A DNA stretch of 64,000 nucleotides, taken from Casuarina equisetifolia. Its lineage: Eukaryota > Streptophyta > Magnoliopsida > Fagales > Casuarinaceae. The DNA is taken from positions 18,003,258 to 18,067,257 of the forward strand of contig CM052354.1 in assembly GCA_028551475.1 (NCBI GenBank). The letters run 5' to 3'. Below the pieces are notes generated by a model. That model saw only the letters and a program-made list of their open reading frames with translations. It was not told where the DNA came from and searched no databases. Shown one piece after another: positions 33,201 through 46,800 of this stretch (its first letter is position 1; every line of letters starts with the position of its first letter). The position numbers and the translations under genes were made by a program.

Positions 33201-36200
33201 ACTTAACCATCTTGCCTATCTCAATAACCATTACCAAGGCTCTTTTACACCATAAATAGTGTCAAGCCATGGAAACAATGATTGAAAAAGATTTTATACT
33301 TTATTATGAAGACATATATAGTTCTCCCTTTCTTTTAAAGATTACAAATTTGAATAAGTAGTTCAAACTCTTTGGCTTTGATTTTTTAAGCAAGGTGAGT
33401 GGCAAAAGCCTCCTATACTTATGTGGAGGTTTTTTACTCAAAGATGTAAAATACTTTTTGTGGCAATCAGACAATAATGTTATTTCATTCAATGGCCAAG
33501 TGTGCAAGGAGGTAGCAACTTGTTAAGGGCCTTGACAATATATGGCTTGTTAGTTTTGAAAACCTCTAATTCATTTATCCTAGGTGATGATTGTTTGAAC
33601 TTTAGGTATTTGTGAAATGCACTTTAAAAAATATTATTAAAAATTTTCTTAACAAAAAAGAAGTATTCCATTGAAAAATCTTATAGTATAGACAAATATT
33701 ATACTTAATACTACCCAAACATTATAACACTTATAATAATGAAAGGTCCAACTTTCACCACCCAACTTATGCACTAATTGACAAAAAGATTATATCATCT
33801 ACATCAAGTCAATCATTCACTAGTCAACTAGCTTCAATGCACCTTGAATCACATGCACAATATTTAAATCCTATATAACAAAAGATAGTTTCCAACGTTA
33901 TGCAAACTTATAATCCTACCATTAATTTGGACAACCTAATCTCATCAAACACCAACAAATTGACCATGTACAAATTACATCTTTAATGAGTGAGCACATT
34001 TCTTTTAGTTCACCAATGAAATTGAATTTGAATACACCAAATTAATGAATCACCCAATTTAATGAACTGGCATTTAACCATCACTGGCAAAATGCATATG
34101 AGTAAGACCTTATGCATCCTAAAGACTTCTGTCAACATCTTGCACTAAACCCAATAACCAGCATTAGTTGGCTCAAAAGCATTTTGAGAGGGTACTTAAT
34201 GCAATCCTGTTACACTTTCCCAAAAGACTGATCTAGTAGCCATTCATGATATTTTAACATTTATAAGATCCAATTCGAAATCCCTGCTGGGTCTTCTTTG
34301 GGCCTTTATAAGCCCAAGTTTCAATTGTGGCAAGCTATCGCCAATCCTTGAAAAGTGAGCTTGGTTCTCCCTAGGCCCCTATAAGCCTAAGTTTTAACCT
34401 CGATAAGCTCACCTTGAGCCTTCATAAGCCTAAGTTTATTACTACTCCTTAGGTAGTGAACACATTTATGGGGACTAGACTTAGGAGGTAGGGATGCCCC
34501 AATACTAATTAATGCAAGCCTGTTACCACTTGGCCAAAAGGCCAGTTTAGTAGCTACTCACGATACTTTAACATTTATAGGATTTTAATAATGCTTATCA
34601 ATGAGCTTAGACTCCTAAGAACATGGTGGCTCTAGCTGTTCAAGAGTAAGATTACAAAAGACAAAAAAAAGGCTTTGTTTAAAGCACAAACAAAACAAAA
34701 AGGATTGAACAAACATATATGAGAGCCAACATAGCCTTTTGGAGGAGAATGAGAGAAATTCTAAATGAAAAGCAAAAATTAGGGTGAGAATGAAATAGAA
34801 ACAAAGAAAGGATGAATATAACAAAAAACACACAATGTGCACTAAGCCTTTTTTAATACAATTGAGACATGCAAGGATTCTCGAAATGCATAAGATTTTA
34901 GTTCATTTGTCACATTTTTGGTCTTTGAATGTGTGATTGCTTAACTGTTTGCCTTTTATAGTAAGACTACACAACCCAATAATCCCAAGTTAGAACTCAA
35001 CAATAAGCTCTTAATTCTTAATGAAAAGCTCTTTCTAGGTTTTCTCATCTTGGTGTTGCTATTTAAAATGCTTTTTTAGATTAATGGGACTTTCGAGTCC
35101 ACAGGTGGGAGGAATGAACTGCTACCTTTGTCATGCAATGAATCTTCAAGTAATAGGTTGTAGTGGGAGGTGGAAGGGGAGCTGAAAGAATGCTATTCTT
35201 TCATTTCTTGTACAAGAATAATAAATGATGATCAAGTTGAACAGTAGCTAAGCCAATGAATATTTTGACCATGAAAGGGAGCTTAATGCAAGCTCATTAC
35301 CACTTTGCCAAAAGACCAGTCCAGTAGCTATTCACATGTGGTTGCTTAATTGTTTGCCTTTCATTTTAAGACTGCACAACCAAATAATCCCACACTAGAA
35401 CTCAACAATAAGCTCTTAATTCTTAATGAAAAGCTTTCTCTAGGTTTTCTCATCATTGTGCTACTATTTGAAGTGCTTTTGTGGATTAATGGGACTTCCG
35501 AGTCCACAGGTAAAAGGAGTGGACTACTACCTTTGTCATGCAATGAATCTTTAGGTAATAGGTTGTTGTCGGAGGTAGAAGGGGAACTGAGAAAGTGACA
35601 TTCTTTCATTTCTTGTACAAGAATAATAAAACACGATTAAGTTAAGCAGTAGCTAAGCCAATGAGTATTCCAACCATGAGAGGGAGCTTGATGCAAGCTC
35701 ATTACCACTTTGCCAAAAGACTAGTCTAATAGCTATTCATGTGTGGTTGCTTAACTATTTGTCTTTCATAGTAAGACTGCACAACCTAACAATCTCATGC
35801 TAGAACTCAACAATGAGCTATTAATTCTCAATGAAAAGCTCTCTCTAGGTTTTCTCATCTCTGTGCTATTATTTGAAATGTTTTTTTAGATTAATGGTTC
35901 ACAGGTGGGAGGAGTGAACTACTACCTTTGTCATGTAATGAATTTTCAGGTAATAGGTTGTAATGGGAAGAGAAAGTGCCACTCTTTCATCTCTGTGCTT
36001 TTGTGGATTAATGGGACTTCCGAGTCCACAGGTAAAAGGAGTGAACTACTACCTTTGTCATGTAATGAATTTTCAGGTAATGGGAAATAAGAAAGTGCCA
36101 CTCTTTCATTTCTTGTACAAGAATAATAAAAGATAATCAAGTTAAGTAGTAACTAAGCTAATGAATATTCCAACCATAAGAGGAAGCTTGATGCAAGCTC

Positions 36201-37400
36201 ATTACCACTTTGCTAAAAGATCAATCTAGTAGCTATTCACAGTACTTTAATATTTGTAGGATTATAATATTCCACCACACTTCCGATTTAACATCCCCAT
36301 CGAGCTCACCTTGGGCCTTGACAAGCCTAAGTTTTAACCTCAGGAAGCTATCTCCAATCCCTGAGCAATGAGTTACATTCTCCCTAGGCCTCCATATGCC
36401 TAAGTTTATTACCAACAATGAACGCATTTGTAAGGACTAGAACATGGGAGGTAGGGACGTTTCGATACCAATTGATACAAGCTTGTTACCATTTGGCCAA
36501 AAGACCAATCTAGTAGCTACTCATAGTATTTTAACAATTATAGGATCATGACAATGCTTATCAACAAGCTTCACCTCCCAAGAACATGGTGGTTCTAGAT
36601 GTTCAAGAGTAAGATTATAAGAGGCAGAAAGTGACCCTGTTTTTAGCATAAACAAAACAAAAAGGATTGAATGAACATATATGAAAGCCACCATAGCCTT
36701 TTGTAGGAGAATGAGAAAGATTCTGAATAAAAAATAGAAAATAGGGTGAGAATGAGAGAGAGAGAGAGAAAGATAACGAATATAACACAAAACACATGGT
36801 GCACACTAGGCCTTTCTTAGTACAATTAGGATGTGCAAGGATTCCCAAAATGTATCAGATTTCAATTCCTTTGCCAACTACCTAATAAATTTTCTCACCT
36901 ATAATAAGTTAAAACCCAAATAATGATCAAATTGTACTACATGGTCATTCCTTGTTCACTCAAATCAAAATTGACTTAACTTAGGATAATTATTGTTTTC
37001 TTCCATTAGATACTTAGCCTTTAAATAACCCAATTGATTCTTCACCTGCCAACAACATAGCATCATTGCCCACAACTGTCAAATTGCCCATATTAAACCA
37101 TCATCTTTTTTTATCAAATAATTTTAATTCATTAAAGCCACATTCTACCATTGCCTATTTATATCCATATCCTTTATAATTGCAAATTGCTAAATGCTAG
37201 AAGCCCATACATCTTTTCTAAACTCAATGTACTATTCTTTACTTAAAGAACACACCTACTGGCCACCCATAGATAAATCATAGTCTACCATCCCAATCCT
37301 TATTACACCTCATTTTCTAACTCAACCATATCACCTATCTTGGTAATCGTTACTTAGGCTCTTCTACACCATAAGTGGTGTTATGTCATAGAGTAGAAAT
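30250..37400. repeat. Tandem array of ~1.46-kb non-coding units
   Basis: Unit starts of the kind 'ttctaacttaaccatc' fall near 30280, 31735, 33200 and 37315. Units 1 and 2 (about 30280-31735 and 31735-33200) are complete. Unit 3 (33200 to 37310) is split by a 2.7-kb composite repeat at 34170-36870, and unit 4 is only a start. Shared phrases include 'gcaaagtgagtggcaagagcc', 'gtcaagtgtgcaaggaggtagc' and 'atcaaattgtactac'. Units differ by many substitutions, so the array is old. No domain is encoded. It could be a local satellite or derive from an untranslated part of a retroelement. Confidence 0.82.
34170..36870. repeat. Composite repeat: ~700-bp flanking direct repeats around ~410-bp tandem units
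   Basis: A left block (34190-34915) and a right block (36190-36872) are diverged direct repeats sharing 'aagcctaagttttaacctc', 'ggaggtaggga', 'aagaacatggtgg' and 'agccttttg.aggagaatgag'. Between them lie units of about 410 bp (35283, 35690) with the phrase 'gggacttccgagtccacagg', plus a smaller local duplication near 35900-36110. A motif of the type 'taccactttgccaaaaga' begins every sub-block (about 34205, 34520, 35295, 35703, 36203, 36485). The layout resembles a non-autonomous LTR element with an expanded interior, but no coding region, primer site or clean target duplication was found. It interrupts unit 3 of the 1.46-kb array. Confidence 0.65.
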
Positions 37401-37439
37401 TACCACCATTTGCCACACCCATACTTGGACCTTGTTGCC

Positions 37440-38233
37440 TTGCCAATTGATTATGAACATGATCGATTGTAAGTAAATCTTTAAAACTAAATTAGCCTTA
37501 AATGAAAGTTTGGAATGTTTCAAAACATGTCTTGTTGCTAAAGGATACTACTAGGAATCATAAAGGGATTTGCTTGAAAATCTATAGATTATGTTGACTC
37601 TTTGGCCATGATTTTTATCAGTATAACATTGGCAATGGCTTATTATATGAAATAGTCACAAGAGTTTAATGACCCACAACATGCAACCATGTGTACGCCC
37701 TGGCTAAAGCTTTGTATAAGTCTTAAGTAATCACCTTTTGCCTAGTTTGATAGATTGTCTTCATTCCTAACAGAGTACAAGCTTTGTTGTTCCTCATTTG
37801 ATCCTATTTGTTTACATACCAAGAAAGTAATGTGATTATTTGGTTTCTCTTCTACATTGATGACTTGATTGTCATAGAAAACTCCTCCAATTATGTGAAT
37901 GCCTTTCTTTGTCATGTGAGACTTGTCTTTCCCTTAAAAGACTTAGGGCTTCTTTATTTTTGCCTTAGCATTCATATGCATATAGATTTTGATGGTCTTT
38001 TCTTGACTTAAAGATAATATGTACTTAATACTCTACAACATGCAAATATGCAAAATTGTTAGTTCTTTTCTACTCTCATGGTCCTCAAAACATAACCTAT
38101 TTCAAATATGACCATCCATATGCTTAACCAATATTTTACCAAAATTTACTTCGCACCATGTAATCAATTCTAACATTTATTAAGCCCAAGTTAGCATTAG
38201 GAATCAATCACCTCTATCAATATATGGCTAACA
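37440..38233 (+). mobile_element. Ty1/copia fossil, reverse-transcriptase part
   Basis: The + strand carries decayed copia reverse transcriptase and the start of RNase H; the best block reads FYIDDLIVI followed by FPLKDLGLLYF, matching the copia YVDD and KDLG regions. The element is heavily broken, with many interruptions, and is clearly old. It is interrupted by the Ty3/gypsy element that begins at 38234 and resumes at 44188. Confidence 0.8.
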
Positions 38234-41200
38234 TGTTAGGTACCTTGGGAATGAATCTTTTAACCAGCAATAAAAGTGAGAAATTTTCAAGTAACCACGG
38301 TTGATGCTTTTACTGATCATGATAAAAGAAAAGAATATAGAGAATAAAGACTTTGATTATCAAAAGGGAAAACCTCAAAAGTACAAAGCAATTTTTTAGG
38401 GTCCAAAATCCTTTTATCCAAATATCTACACAATTTTACCCTTATATCATGCCCTTCTCTACTTACTTGGACAAGGGTGTCTTAGAGATTACAAAAAGTG
38501 TATAGAGATGTGATAAGGCTAGTTTTGACTAACACATGTGCCCCTTTCCTCCTTACTCTTTAATTACATGCATTAAACATGTCACATTGAACCCATGCCT
38601 TTTTTTTCTAGTTGCCTATGTCACTCTCACCTTCTAACTAAGGTCTTGGTGAGTGAGCAGATGCATATAACAATGCATTCCCTAATTCGAGAACCTTGTC
38701 CTCGAGGTTGAAGTTAAGGAAACATTGCTTAAGTTTGTTAACATTTTCCTATATAGTGCCTTTTTCTCCTAGTGCCTTGCCATTTGATGAGTATGAGAAG
38801 CTTCTTTTTTTATGTCTTCATTTAGAGAATGAACCTTATTTTAGTTGACAAGTTTCTTCGTCACTAATAACTAAGAGAAGCTTTGACTTCACTTGAGCAT
38901 TTTGGTCTGATAAGCCTCTTTAGTTAGGACATATGAAAGGTTAGGTATAGCCAAGACTTAGTGGATAACTTTAGTTTGTAGGCCATAGGTCCAACCTATT
39001 CCAATATCTCATATGGCTTATAGAATTGGAGAGTTAATTGTAACTTTTGCCAATGAGATATGAATGTTTCCCAATATGGTTGTAGATACAAGAAAACTTT
39101 GTCATCCACCTCCAAGTGTACCTCTACTCTTTTACAATTAGCATAGAACATTATATTTTGAGCATGTTGTAACTAATAACGAAGCTCCTTTAGCATTTGA
39201 TCCCAACTCTTTAACTCGCGCTTCATTACTACCTCCCTAGCTTTTCCTAGAATATAACTCAATAGAGTAGAAAGGGATCAACCAAAGACTACCTCATAGG
39301 GAGTTTTTTGAGTGGACAAATTAAAACTCGTATTACAACAATATTCTATCCAAGAGACCCATTGGAATTACTCTTTCTTCCTTTCATGACAAAAACAATA
39401 TCCTTTTTCTCCTAGTGCCTTGCCATTTGATGAGTATGAGAAGCTTCCTTTTTTATGTCTTCATTTAGAGAATGAACCTTATTTTGGTTGACAAATTTCT
39501 TCATCACTAATAACTAAGAGAAGCTTTGACTTCACTTGAGCATTTTGGTATGATAAGCCTCTTTAAGTTAGGACATATGAAAGGTTAGGTATAGCCAAGA
39601 CTTAGTGGATAACTTTAGTTTGTAGGCCATAGGTCCAACCTATTCCAATATCTCATATAGCTTATAGAATTGGGGAGTTAATTGTAACTTTTACCAATGA
39701 GATATGAATGTTTCCCAATATGGTTGTAGATACAAGAAAACTTTGTCATCCACCTCCAAGTGTACCTCTACTCTTTTACAATTAGCATAGAACATTCTAT
39801 TTTGAGCATGCTGTAACTAATAACGAAGCTCTTTTAGCACTTGATCCCAACTCTTTAACTCGCGCTCCATTACTACCTCCCTAGCTTTTCCTATAATATA
39901 ACTCAATAAAGTAGAAAGGGATCAACCAAAGACTACTTCATAGGGAGTTTTTTGAGTGGACAAATTAAAACTCGTATTACAACAATATTTTATCCAAGAG
40001 ACCCATTGGAATTACTCTTTCTTCCTTTCATGACAAAAACATCTCTTATACATTTCTAATATTCAATTTGTCACCATCGTTTAACTATCCACTTGCGAAT
40101 GGTAAGAGGAGAAAAATTGAAACTTTGTTCCTTGTAGCTTAAAGAGCTCCACCTAAAAACAACTAGTGAACACTAATCCTCCATCACAAGTAATTAATTT
40201 TAGTACCCTAAATAGGTGAAAAACCTAATCACAGAAAAACTGAGCCACACTTTTTGTGGAGTAAGGATGGACAATAGGAAAGGATCTTGTAAATTTAGAT
40301 AAGTGATCCACAATGACCAATACAGTTGTCTTCCCATATGATTTCGGCAAGTTGTTAATTAAGTCCATTGACAATTCTTCCAAAATGGCTTCTAGGATGG
40401 GAAGTGGCTTAAGTAACCTGGCAGAAGAATGGTTATACCATTTGTGTTACTAACATACCAAGTAATTATGGACCAAATCTAGCACGTCTTAATGCAAATG
40501 CTTCTAGTAAAAATTAGTTTTACCTATTGTAGGGTTATATGGAAGCCTTCATAGCACATTTCATGAATTTCTTGAATCACTATGGGAATTAAGGTGGAGT
40601 CTTCCTAAAGATATAACCTTCCTTAATGATAAAGAACTCCTTTTGAAAATGACCATTGAGTTGACGTTTTACCATTTTTTATGTGAGCAATTAATTTCTA
40701 CAATTTAGGAATTAAAGCATTCTCCTTCTCCTTAATGGATTCCAACCATTCCAAAATTGGTTAGAAAATTGCTAAACATGTCCATTGTGGTTCTCCATCT
40801 TTAGTATTCTACCCCTTTCCTATCTTGTTATGTCTTGACAAGGCATCAACCACTTAGTTTTGAGAACTAAGCTAGTATTCCACTAGAAACTCTTACCCCA
40901 TGAGTTTAACTAGTCATTTTTGTTAAGTGGGGGTTGATAGCTTCTAGCTTTAAAGGAGGCATAGGCTCTGTTGGTCTATCTTGACCATGGATCATTTACC
41001 TAACAAATAACAGTGCTCATTCATAAATAGAAAAGGCAAGATTCTTATCATGTATGGTTACAAAACACAATGGGCCTTTTATTTTGTGACCGTATAACAC
41101 CCATTGCTACACCAGATGCATTGCATTCCATAGTGAATTCTTGTTTGAAGTTTAGCAAAGATAGAATACGGGCCTCACTTAGAGCCTTTTTGAGTATAGC

Positions 41201-44187
41201 AAAAGCTTACTTGACCAAGACACCTTATTGAAAGTTTTCTATGTGCAATATATTAGTAAGGGGGCAAACAATCTTTCCAAAATTCCACACAAATCTCTAT
41301 TAGTAACCAACAAACCCAAGGAACCCACAAAAAGCCTTTAATAACTTAAGACATGGTCAATCTATTTTGCTTTCCACACCTTACTCATATCCATAGAAAT
41401 ATCAATACTATCAATGTTATTGCCCAAGAGTTAAATCCTTTCATAACCAAACATATGCTTCCTCCTCTTAGCATAGAGACAATGCTTTCAAAGGATGCTT
41501 AAGGTAGGCTCCACTTGTTTAACATATTTAGGTCATTCCTCGTTAAAAACAAGAATATCATTAAAAAAAATATTAGGATGAATTTCCAAAGGTACTCATT
41601 AAAAACCAAATTCATGAGGCTTTGAAATGTTATAAGTACATTCATGAGCCCAAAAGGCATGACCATAAACTTGTATGGCCGTGAAGGGTGCAAAAAGTGG
41701 TCTTGTGCACATTTTTTTCTTTTACTTTGATCTAGTGGTAGCCCATCCTTAAATCTAGTTTTGAAAAAACCCTTGCTCCCTTGAGTTCATCCAATAGCTC
41801 ATTTATGGTTGATATTGAGAATCAATCCTTGATTATGAGCTTATTCAACTCTCTATAATTGACATAAAGATGCCAAGAGCCATTGGTCTTTCTTACTAGC
41901 ACCACCGGCGAGGCAAATGAGCTAATGTTTGATTGAATGACCATATTGTCTAACAACTCCTTTAATTGTGTTCAATCTTAACCTTTTGACAAAAAAAAGT
42001 ACTTGTAAGAGGAAGTAGTGATTGCAAATCTTTTGGTTCTACAAAGATATTACTAAATAGGTGAATGAGCTAATTCAAAGCTCTTCGTGCCATTTTGCTT
42101 TTCTTTGTTGTCAATCTTATTGTAGCCAAATAGGTGTGCCTCTTCTATAAGGACTTCCTCTAACTCCTTAGATAGAGCTTAGCTTATCCCTGCTTGGTAG
42201 TTGGGTTCCACTCCACGTGCCTAGTTCTTTCCTTTTTTATCTTCTTCCATGTTAATAAGTTTGATTTGTAGCAAACAATCGCCTTCCCTTTTCCCATTTA
42301 TTTTTCCATCATTCTACATGATACAACCTCATCTTCAGAGGTAGCAATCCCTTTAAACTCCACCTTACATCCTCTTAGGTTGAAAAACATGTATAACTTG
42401 GAGAAATCCTATGAGATTAACCCAAGCATGCAAAGCCATTGTATATCTAGGACCATGTTAGAGCCTTGTAATGGTAGTAAGAAAAACTCTAGCTTTTGTA
42501 AGACTCTTGTTCTAACACATTGACCAATTAATAATAACTGTCACTTTGAATCTTGTCTTCGTTGCCCACTCTTACTTTAAATCACCGGGCCTTATCGAGT
42601 TGTAATCCAATTGCCTTGGCCAACCTCACACATAAAAAGTTATGCAAGCTACCTAATTGATCAAGATACTAATCATTTGCTTATAGTCTAGTAACCTTCC
42701 TTTTACTTGTGTGGTTTGCAAGTTGCTTGTCCTTGTTATAGCATTGACTAATATCTTGGGAACTTTTTTTGCTTTGTCAAACATTATCTCCTCAAACTCT
42801 TCCTCCTTCGCTACTTCAAGCATTTGGAAGAAAAACAAGACTTACATTTGTGGTCATGCGTATACTTCTCATTGCAGTTGAAGCATAAACCTTTTTTGCA
42901 CCACTCCACCAATTTTGCAAAGGATAATTTTTTAATAATTATTGTCTTTTTCTTTACTTGGAAGGTGTGTTTTTCATCTGTTTATGCACGAGTGAACTAG
43001 ATATTCCTCTTGGTTGGATCTTAGTTTTATACAACCAAGCTAAACTAAGAGCCTTTTATTTTTACTTATACTTCAATGTGGATGTACTCTTTCAACCTAT
43101 TGATAAATCTACCTACTTATTGTTCTAGGTTGAGTGGCCTTGCCTTCATTAACAGTTATGTGCTTAAAATGGTAGTTTTCAATTAAGCTAGTTTGCATAA
43201 GCTTCGTCAGGTCACTGTAGAAGTTTTGGAAACTAGGAGGCCCACATTTATCTTCCAGTGCTGTGACTAATTCTTCCTAACTTATATTCTTTGTTGGGTT
43301 TTCACCATAGGAGTTAGCACCATAAATGTGTACTCCTTTAAGGTTCAAAGAGGCTATCAACACCTTGTTTTCCTTCAAAGTGTGATGGAATTCAAAGAAT
43401 TTGTTGGCATAGCCTAGCCAATCTGTTCGGTTGTCTCCCCAATAAGCAAGGAAACTTAAACTTGAATCCACATGGACCACCTTGAGAGTTTGTGGAGTTG
43501 GAGTTGTTGAGAACTCCCTTAGCTTTACTTCCTTTGTCCCAAGAAGACTTTCCTTTCTCCCAAGTGTCTTCTCAACTTAGATCCTTAACTAGTGACTAGA
43601 TCTTTACAAAGTCCTCCTTCCATATGTAGGTGCAAGTTAGTAAACCTTTGTTACATTTCTTCCATGATCCCTAAGAAACGGTGATTAAGTTCTTTTGTAA
43701 GTGTCCTGTGGTTGGATTCTGCCATTACTAAACCTAGCTTTGATAACTTATTATTAAGTACTTGGGAATGGATCTTTTCACTAGTAATAAGAGTGGGAAA
43801 TCATCAAACAATTACGATTGATGCCTTTGTTTACAACTAATCATAACAAAAGAAAAAATATAGAGAAAAAAGACTTTGATTATAAAAAAGGAAGAACCCC
43901 AAAAGTACAAAGTAATTTTTCAAGGTGTAAAATCTTACCCACATCTTTACACAATTGCCTTTATATCATGTCCTTCTCTACTTACTTAGACATGGGTGTC
44001 TTAGAGATTACAAAAAATGTATATAGATATGATAAGGCTAGTTCTAACACTCGTGCTCCTTTCCCCCTTACTCTTTAATGACATGCACTAGACACACATC
44101 ACATTAATCTCATGCCTTTCTTCTAGTTGTCTTTGTCATTCCCACCTACTAGCTAAAGAATTACTAAATGAAGAAATGCATGTAACA
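38234..44187 (-). mobile_element. Ty3/gypsy retrotransposon fossil with both LTRs, nested in a copia fossil
   Basis: LTR-like direct repeats at 38234-38672 and 43741-44187 (about 440 bp, clearly diverged) bound the element. Flanking TAACA/TAACC is a 5-bp target-site duplication with one difference. Read on the minus strand the parts are: a Met-tRNA-like primer site beside the right LTR, gag (about 43700-43270, with a FFEFHHTLKENKV block), a CCHC knuckle (CFNCNEKYTHDHKC, near 42890-42850), a protease region, reverse transcriptase (about 41700-41500, YKFMVMPFGL and FQSLMN), RNase H and integrase (about 40400-40050, LPKSYGKTTVLVIVDHLSKF). Many breaks; not functional. LTR divergence suggests an age of several million years or more. 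Confidence 0.85.
38759..40040. repeat. Tandem duplication of about 640 bp inside the gypsy fossil
   Basis: 38759-39401 and 39402-40040 are nearly identical (period 643 bp), for example 'ctcctagtgccttgccattt' at 38766 and 39409. The similarity is far higher than between the element's LTRs, so the duplication happened well after insertion. Confidence 0.92.
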
Positions 44188-45370
44188 TAACCACAACCTT
44201 TAAGATTTCATGAACTCAAGCATACATTGCACTACCTACATAGGGCCATCAATCTTGGTCTCCAGATCCATCACCAAAATACCACCAAGCTTTATAAATG
44301 TTGATTGGTTAAAATGAATTTCTTTTCGCAAATTAATTGGTGGTTACTACTTTCTCCTATATGCCAAGTATGTCTCATGTAAAAAGTAATATATTGTCTC
44401 CCATTTTTTCATAGAATTTGAGTATCACACCCTTGTTGATAGAACTACAAAAGCTACATGGATTCTTCACCTGTTGTGCCACTTTTCTCCCATTACTTAT
44501 TTGGTGATAAGTTTTCTGCCTTTTATCTCATAAATAAGCATATTTTTTACAATCATTCTAAATACTTTGAAGTGGACTATCATTTCATTCAAGAGAAAGT
44601 AACATAGGAGACAATCCTCACCATTCATGTACTATCTAGTCATTAACTTGCTAATTTGTTCACCAAGCCTCTACCTAAGAAGACTTTCATCAGCTTCTGA
44701 AACAAACTTGGCATCATAATGTTTCATTTGCCCAGGGATATCAATCCACCTTCATTTACACCTGAAACCTCTTTTGAACAAAAGTGTCAAGGAAATTTTA
44801 ACAGTATGATACTTAGGCTCCATGTCTAAGAAAGACTAAGTCATTAAATGCTCTATTTATAATTGGTAAAGACAAAAAGGATTGTTTCCTCCTCCACTAT
44901 CATCCGTGAGGAGTAACAACAATAGATCTCAATTTAATGTCAAGATAGTGAAGAAGAACCTAGTCTCTTAAGTTATTATATTGTCTACTCAAATATAGGA
45001 ACTTATAGCTCAAGAATATCAAACTTAAAAGACAATGAAGATTATGCAAGATTGGAGTATGTGTCACGTAATAATTTGTTAAGAACAAATGCTAATTGAA
45101 CCCAGTGTTAGTGGGCCCATAGAAGGTATTTTGCATTGACAGCCATGGACCATGTTAAACTTTATTGTACTTTGTCATTATGATTGTCTTTTGGTGATGT
45201 TATAGCTTTGTTGTAGTAATGAACTTTTGTCCTATTTATGCACTCCTCACTATATTGAGAGGAAAACATGTATATTTGTACTGGGGTTAGCTTTTAATGT
45301 TAGTATAGTTACATTGGCTTAAGTTCTTGTTCCACATCTCTCTTCACTATTATCATTGATTCAAATTCTC
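44188..45370 (+). mobile_element. Ty1/copia fossil, RNase H part and 3' LTR-like end
   Basis: Resumes the copia element interrupted by the gypsy insertion. The + strand shows RNase H-like blocks (FEYHTLV, LKWTIISF, LLICSPSLYLRR, equivalent to the usual EAEY, KHIEVDYHFI and QLADIFTKPL) up to about 44720. The following sequence to about 45370 looks like a copia 3' LTR ('ttttgtcctatttatgcact', 'gagaggaaaacatgtatat'). Broken in many places. Confidence 0.75.
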
Positions 45371-45399
45371 TAACAACCTATAGCTTTCCTCCATCTCAC

Positions 45400-46480
45400 T
45401 TACACCACTTACAATTTTAACTTTCCTCATTTCATTAGAATGTACAAAATCTTTGTTTTAAAATACCTTTTAGGGAAGCTCCACCTACACTTGCATATGC
45501 CTTCCCAAGCATGTCTTTAAGACTAAAATATGAAATATCAAGTGGATTTTGGATCCTTTTAGAAGCTTTAACTTATAAGCCAATATCCTTACATTTTCCA
45601 GAAATCAATTGGACTATAATAATAGGGGTCTAACTTCTTGTTATGCCTTATGTCCACTGTGAGCTAGCAGTATGGCTACAAAATAAGAAAACCACATCTC
45701 CCACCTAAGACTCCCTATCCATTCTCCCCTTATCATAAATTGTCTAGATCTTATTTTGAGAATCTATAAGTTTCTCCCTTAACATCTTTATCACCTAATC
45801 CCTTTCAAGTAACTCCTTTGCTACCTCTACTAAAGTTGCTTCTGGAATATAATCTAGCAAGGAAGGAGGTGCTCAACCATATACTACCTCATAAGACTCT
45901 TGCCAAAAGATTTATGTATGCTAGTGTTGTAATATAGCTTTGCTTAATGGAGCCATTTCAATCAATTTCTTGGGTAATCTCCAATGAAAGACCTTAAGTA
46001 TATCTCTATTACTTAATTCACCACCTCTGTTTGCTCATTTAATTGTGGGTGATACACCATGAAATAGTTCAATTATGTTTCTTGTAGGTTGGATGATTCT
46101 TTCAAAAATAAGCTTGTAAATGTCTTATTCCTATCAAATACATTCTTCTTAGGCATCTCATAAAGCATGTAAATATTTTGGAAAAAATGCTTTTGCAACA
46201 TAAAAGGTTATGTACAAGTGACTAAAGGGCACAAAATGGGCATCCTCGACAATTTATCAACTACCAACATTATGCAACTTTTTCCTTTGGAAAAAGGTAA
46301 GTCTTCAACAAAGTCCATGGAGGGCTTAGTCCATATTTCCTGAGGTGTCATGAAAGGCTACATTGGTGCTGTTAGGAGTGTGTTTCGTGCTTTTATTTTT
46401 TGTACTACTTCTCCTACCATCTTCTTTATGTTTTGCTATGGTTAAGAAAACAAAACACAATCCGCATCAAAGGAAAACTG
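45400..46480 (-). mobile_element. Second Ty3/gypsy fossil, integrase region
   Basis: On the minus strand the region about 46330-45850 reads as a decayed Ty3/gypsy integrase (SMDFVEDLPFSKGKS, LVVDKLSRM, then a YHPQ-type block). No LTR pair was found in this window, so it is a truncated remnant with many breaks. Its sequence differs from the integrase of the 38-44 kb element. Confidence 0.7.
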
Positions 46481-46800
46481 CACCTTGCATCAACTAGGAA
46501 CATTGCACCTGAATTCATAAATCTATTGGATTTCAAGTTCACCATCTCAAAACAATTGTTTCCCCTTTTGAGCCGATGACCCAGCAATTGGCCATAGTGC
46601 CCTCTACTTTTCCAAAATTCTCCTAAATGCCCTTGGGTTGTATACAACCCAAGCCTAATCCACAAAATGCCCAATACATTCTACAAAAATACATAATTAA
46701 CAAGGTCAAACATAAAATAACAATTATTAAAGCCTACTCCATGATTCCCTACGCAGTAAACCTAAAGAAGGGAACCTATCTGTGGCGGCCTGCAACAATG
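46480..46800. other. Junction between retroelement block and segmental copy B
   Basis: About 300 bp of unassigned sequence separates the gypsy remnant from the point (about 46805) where similarity to SPA intron 6 begins. It may include LTR remains. No gene seen. Confidence 0.45.
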
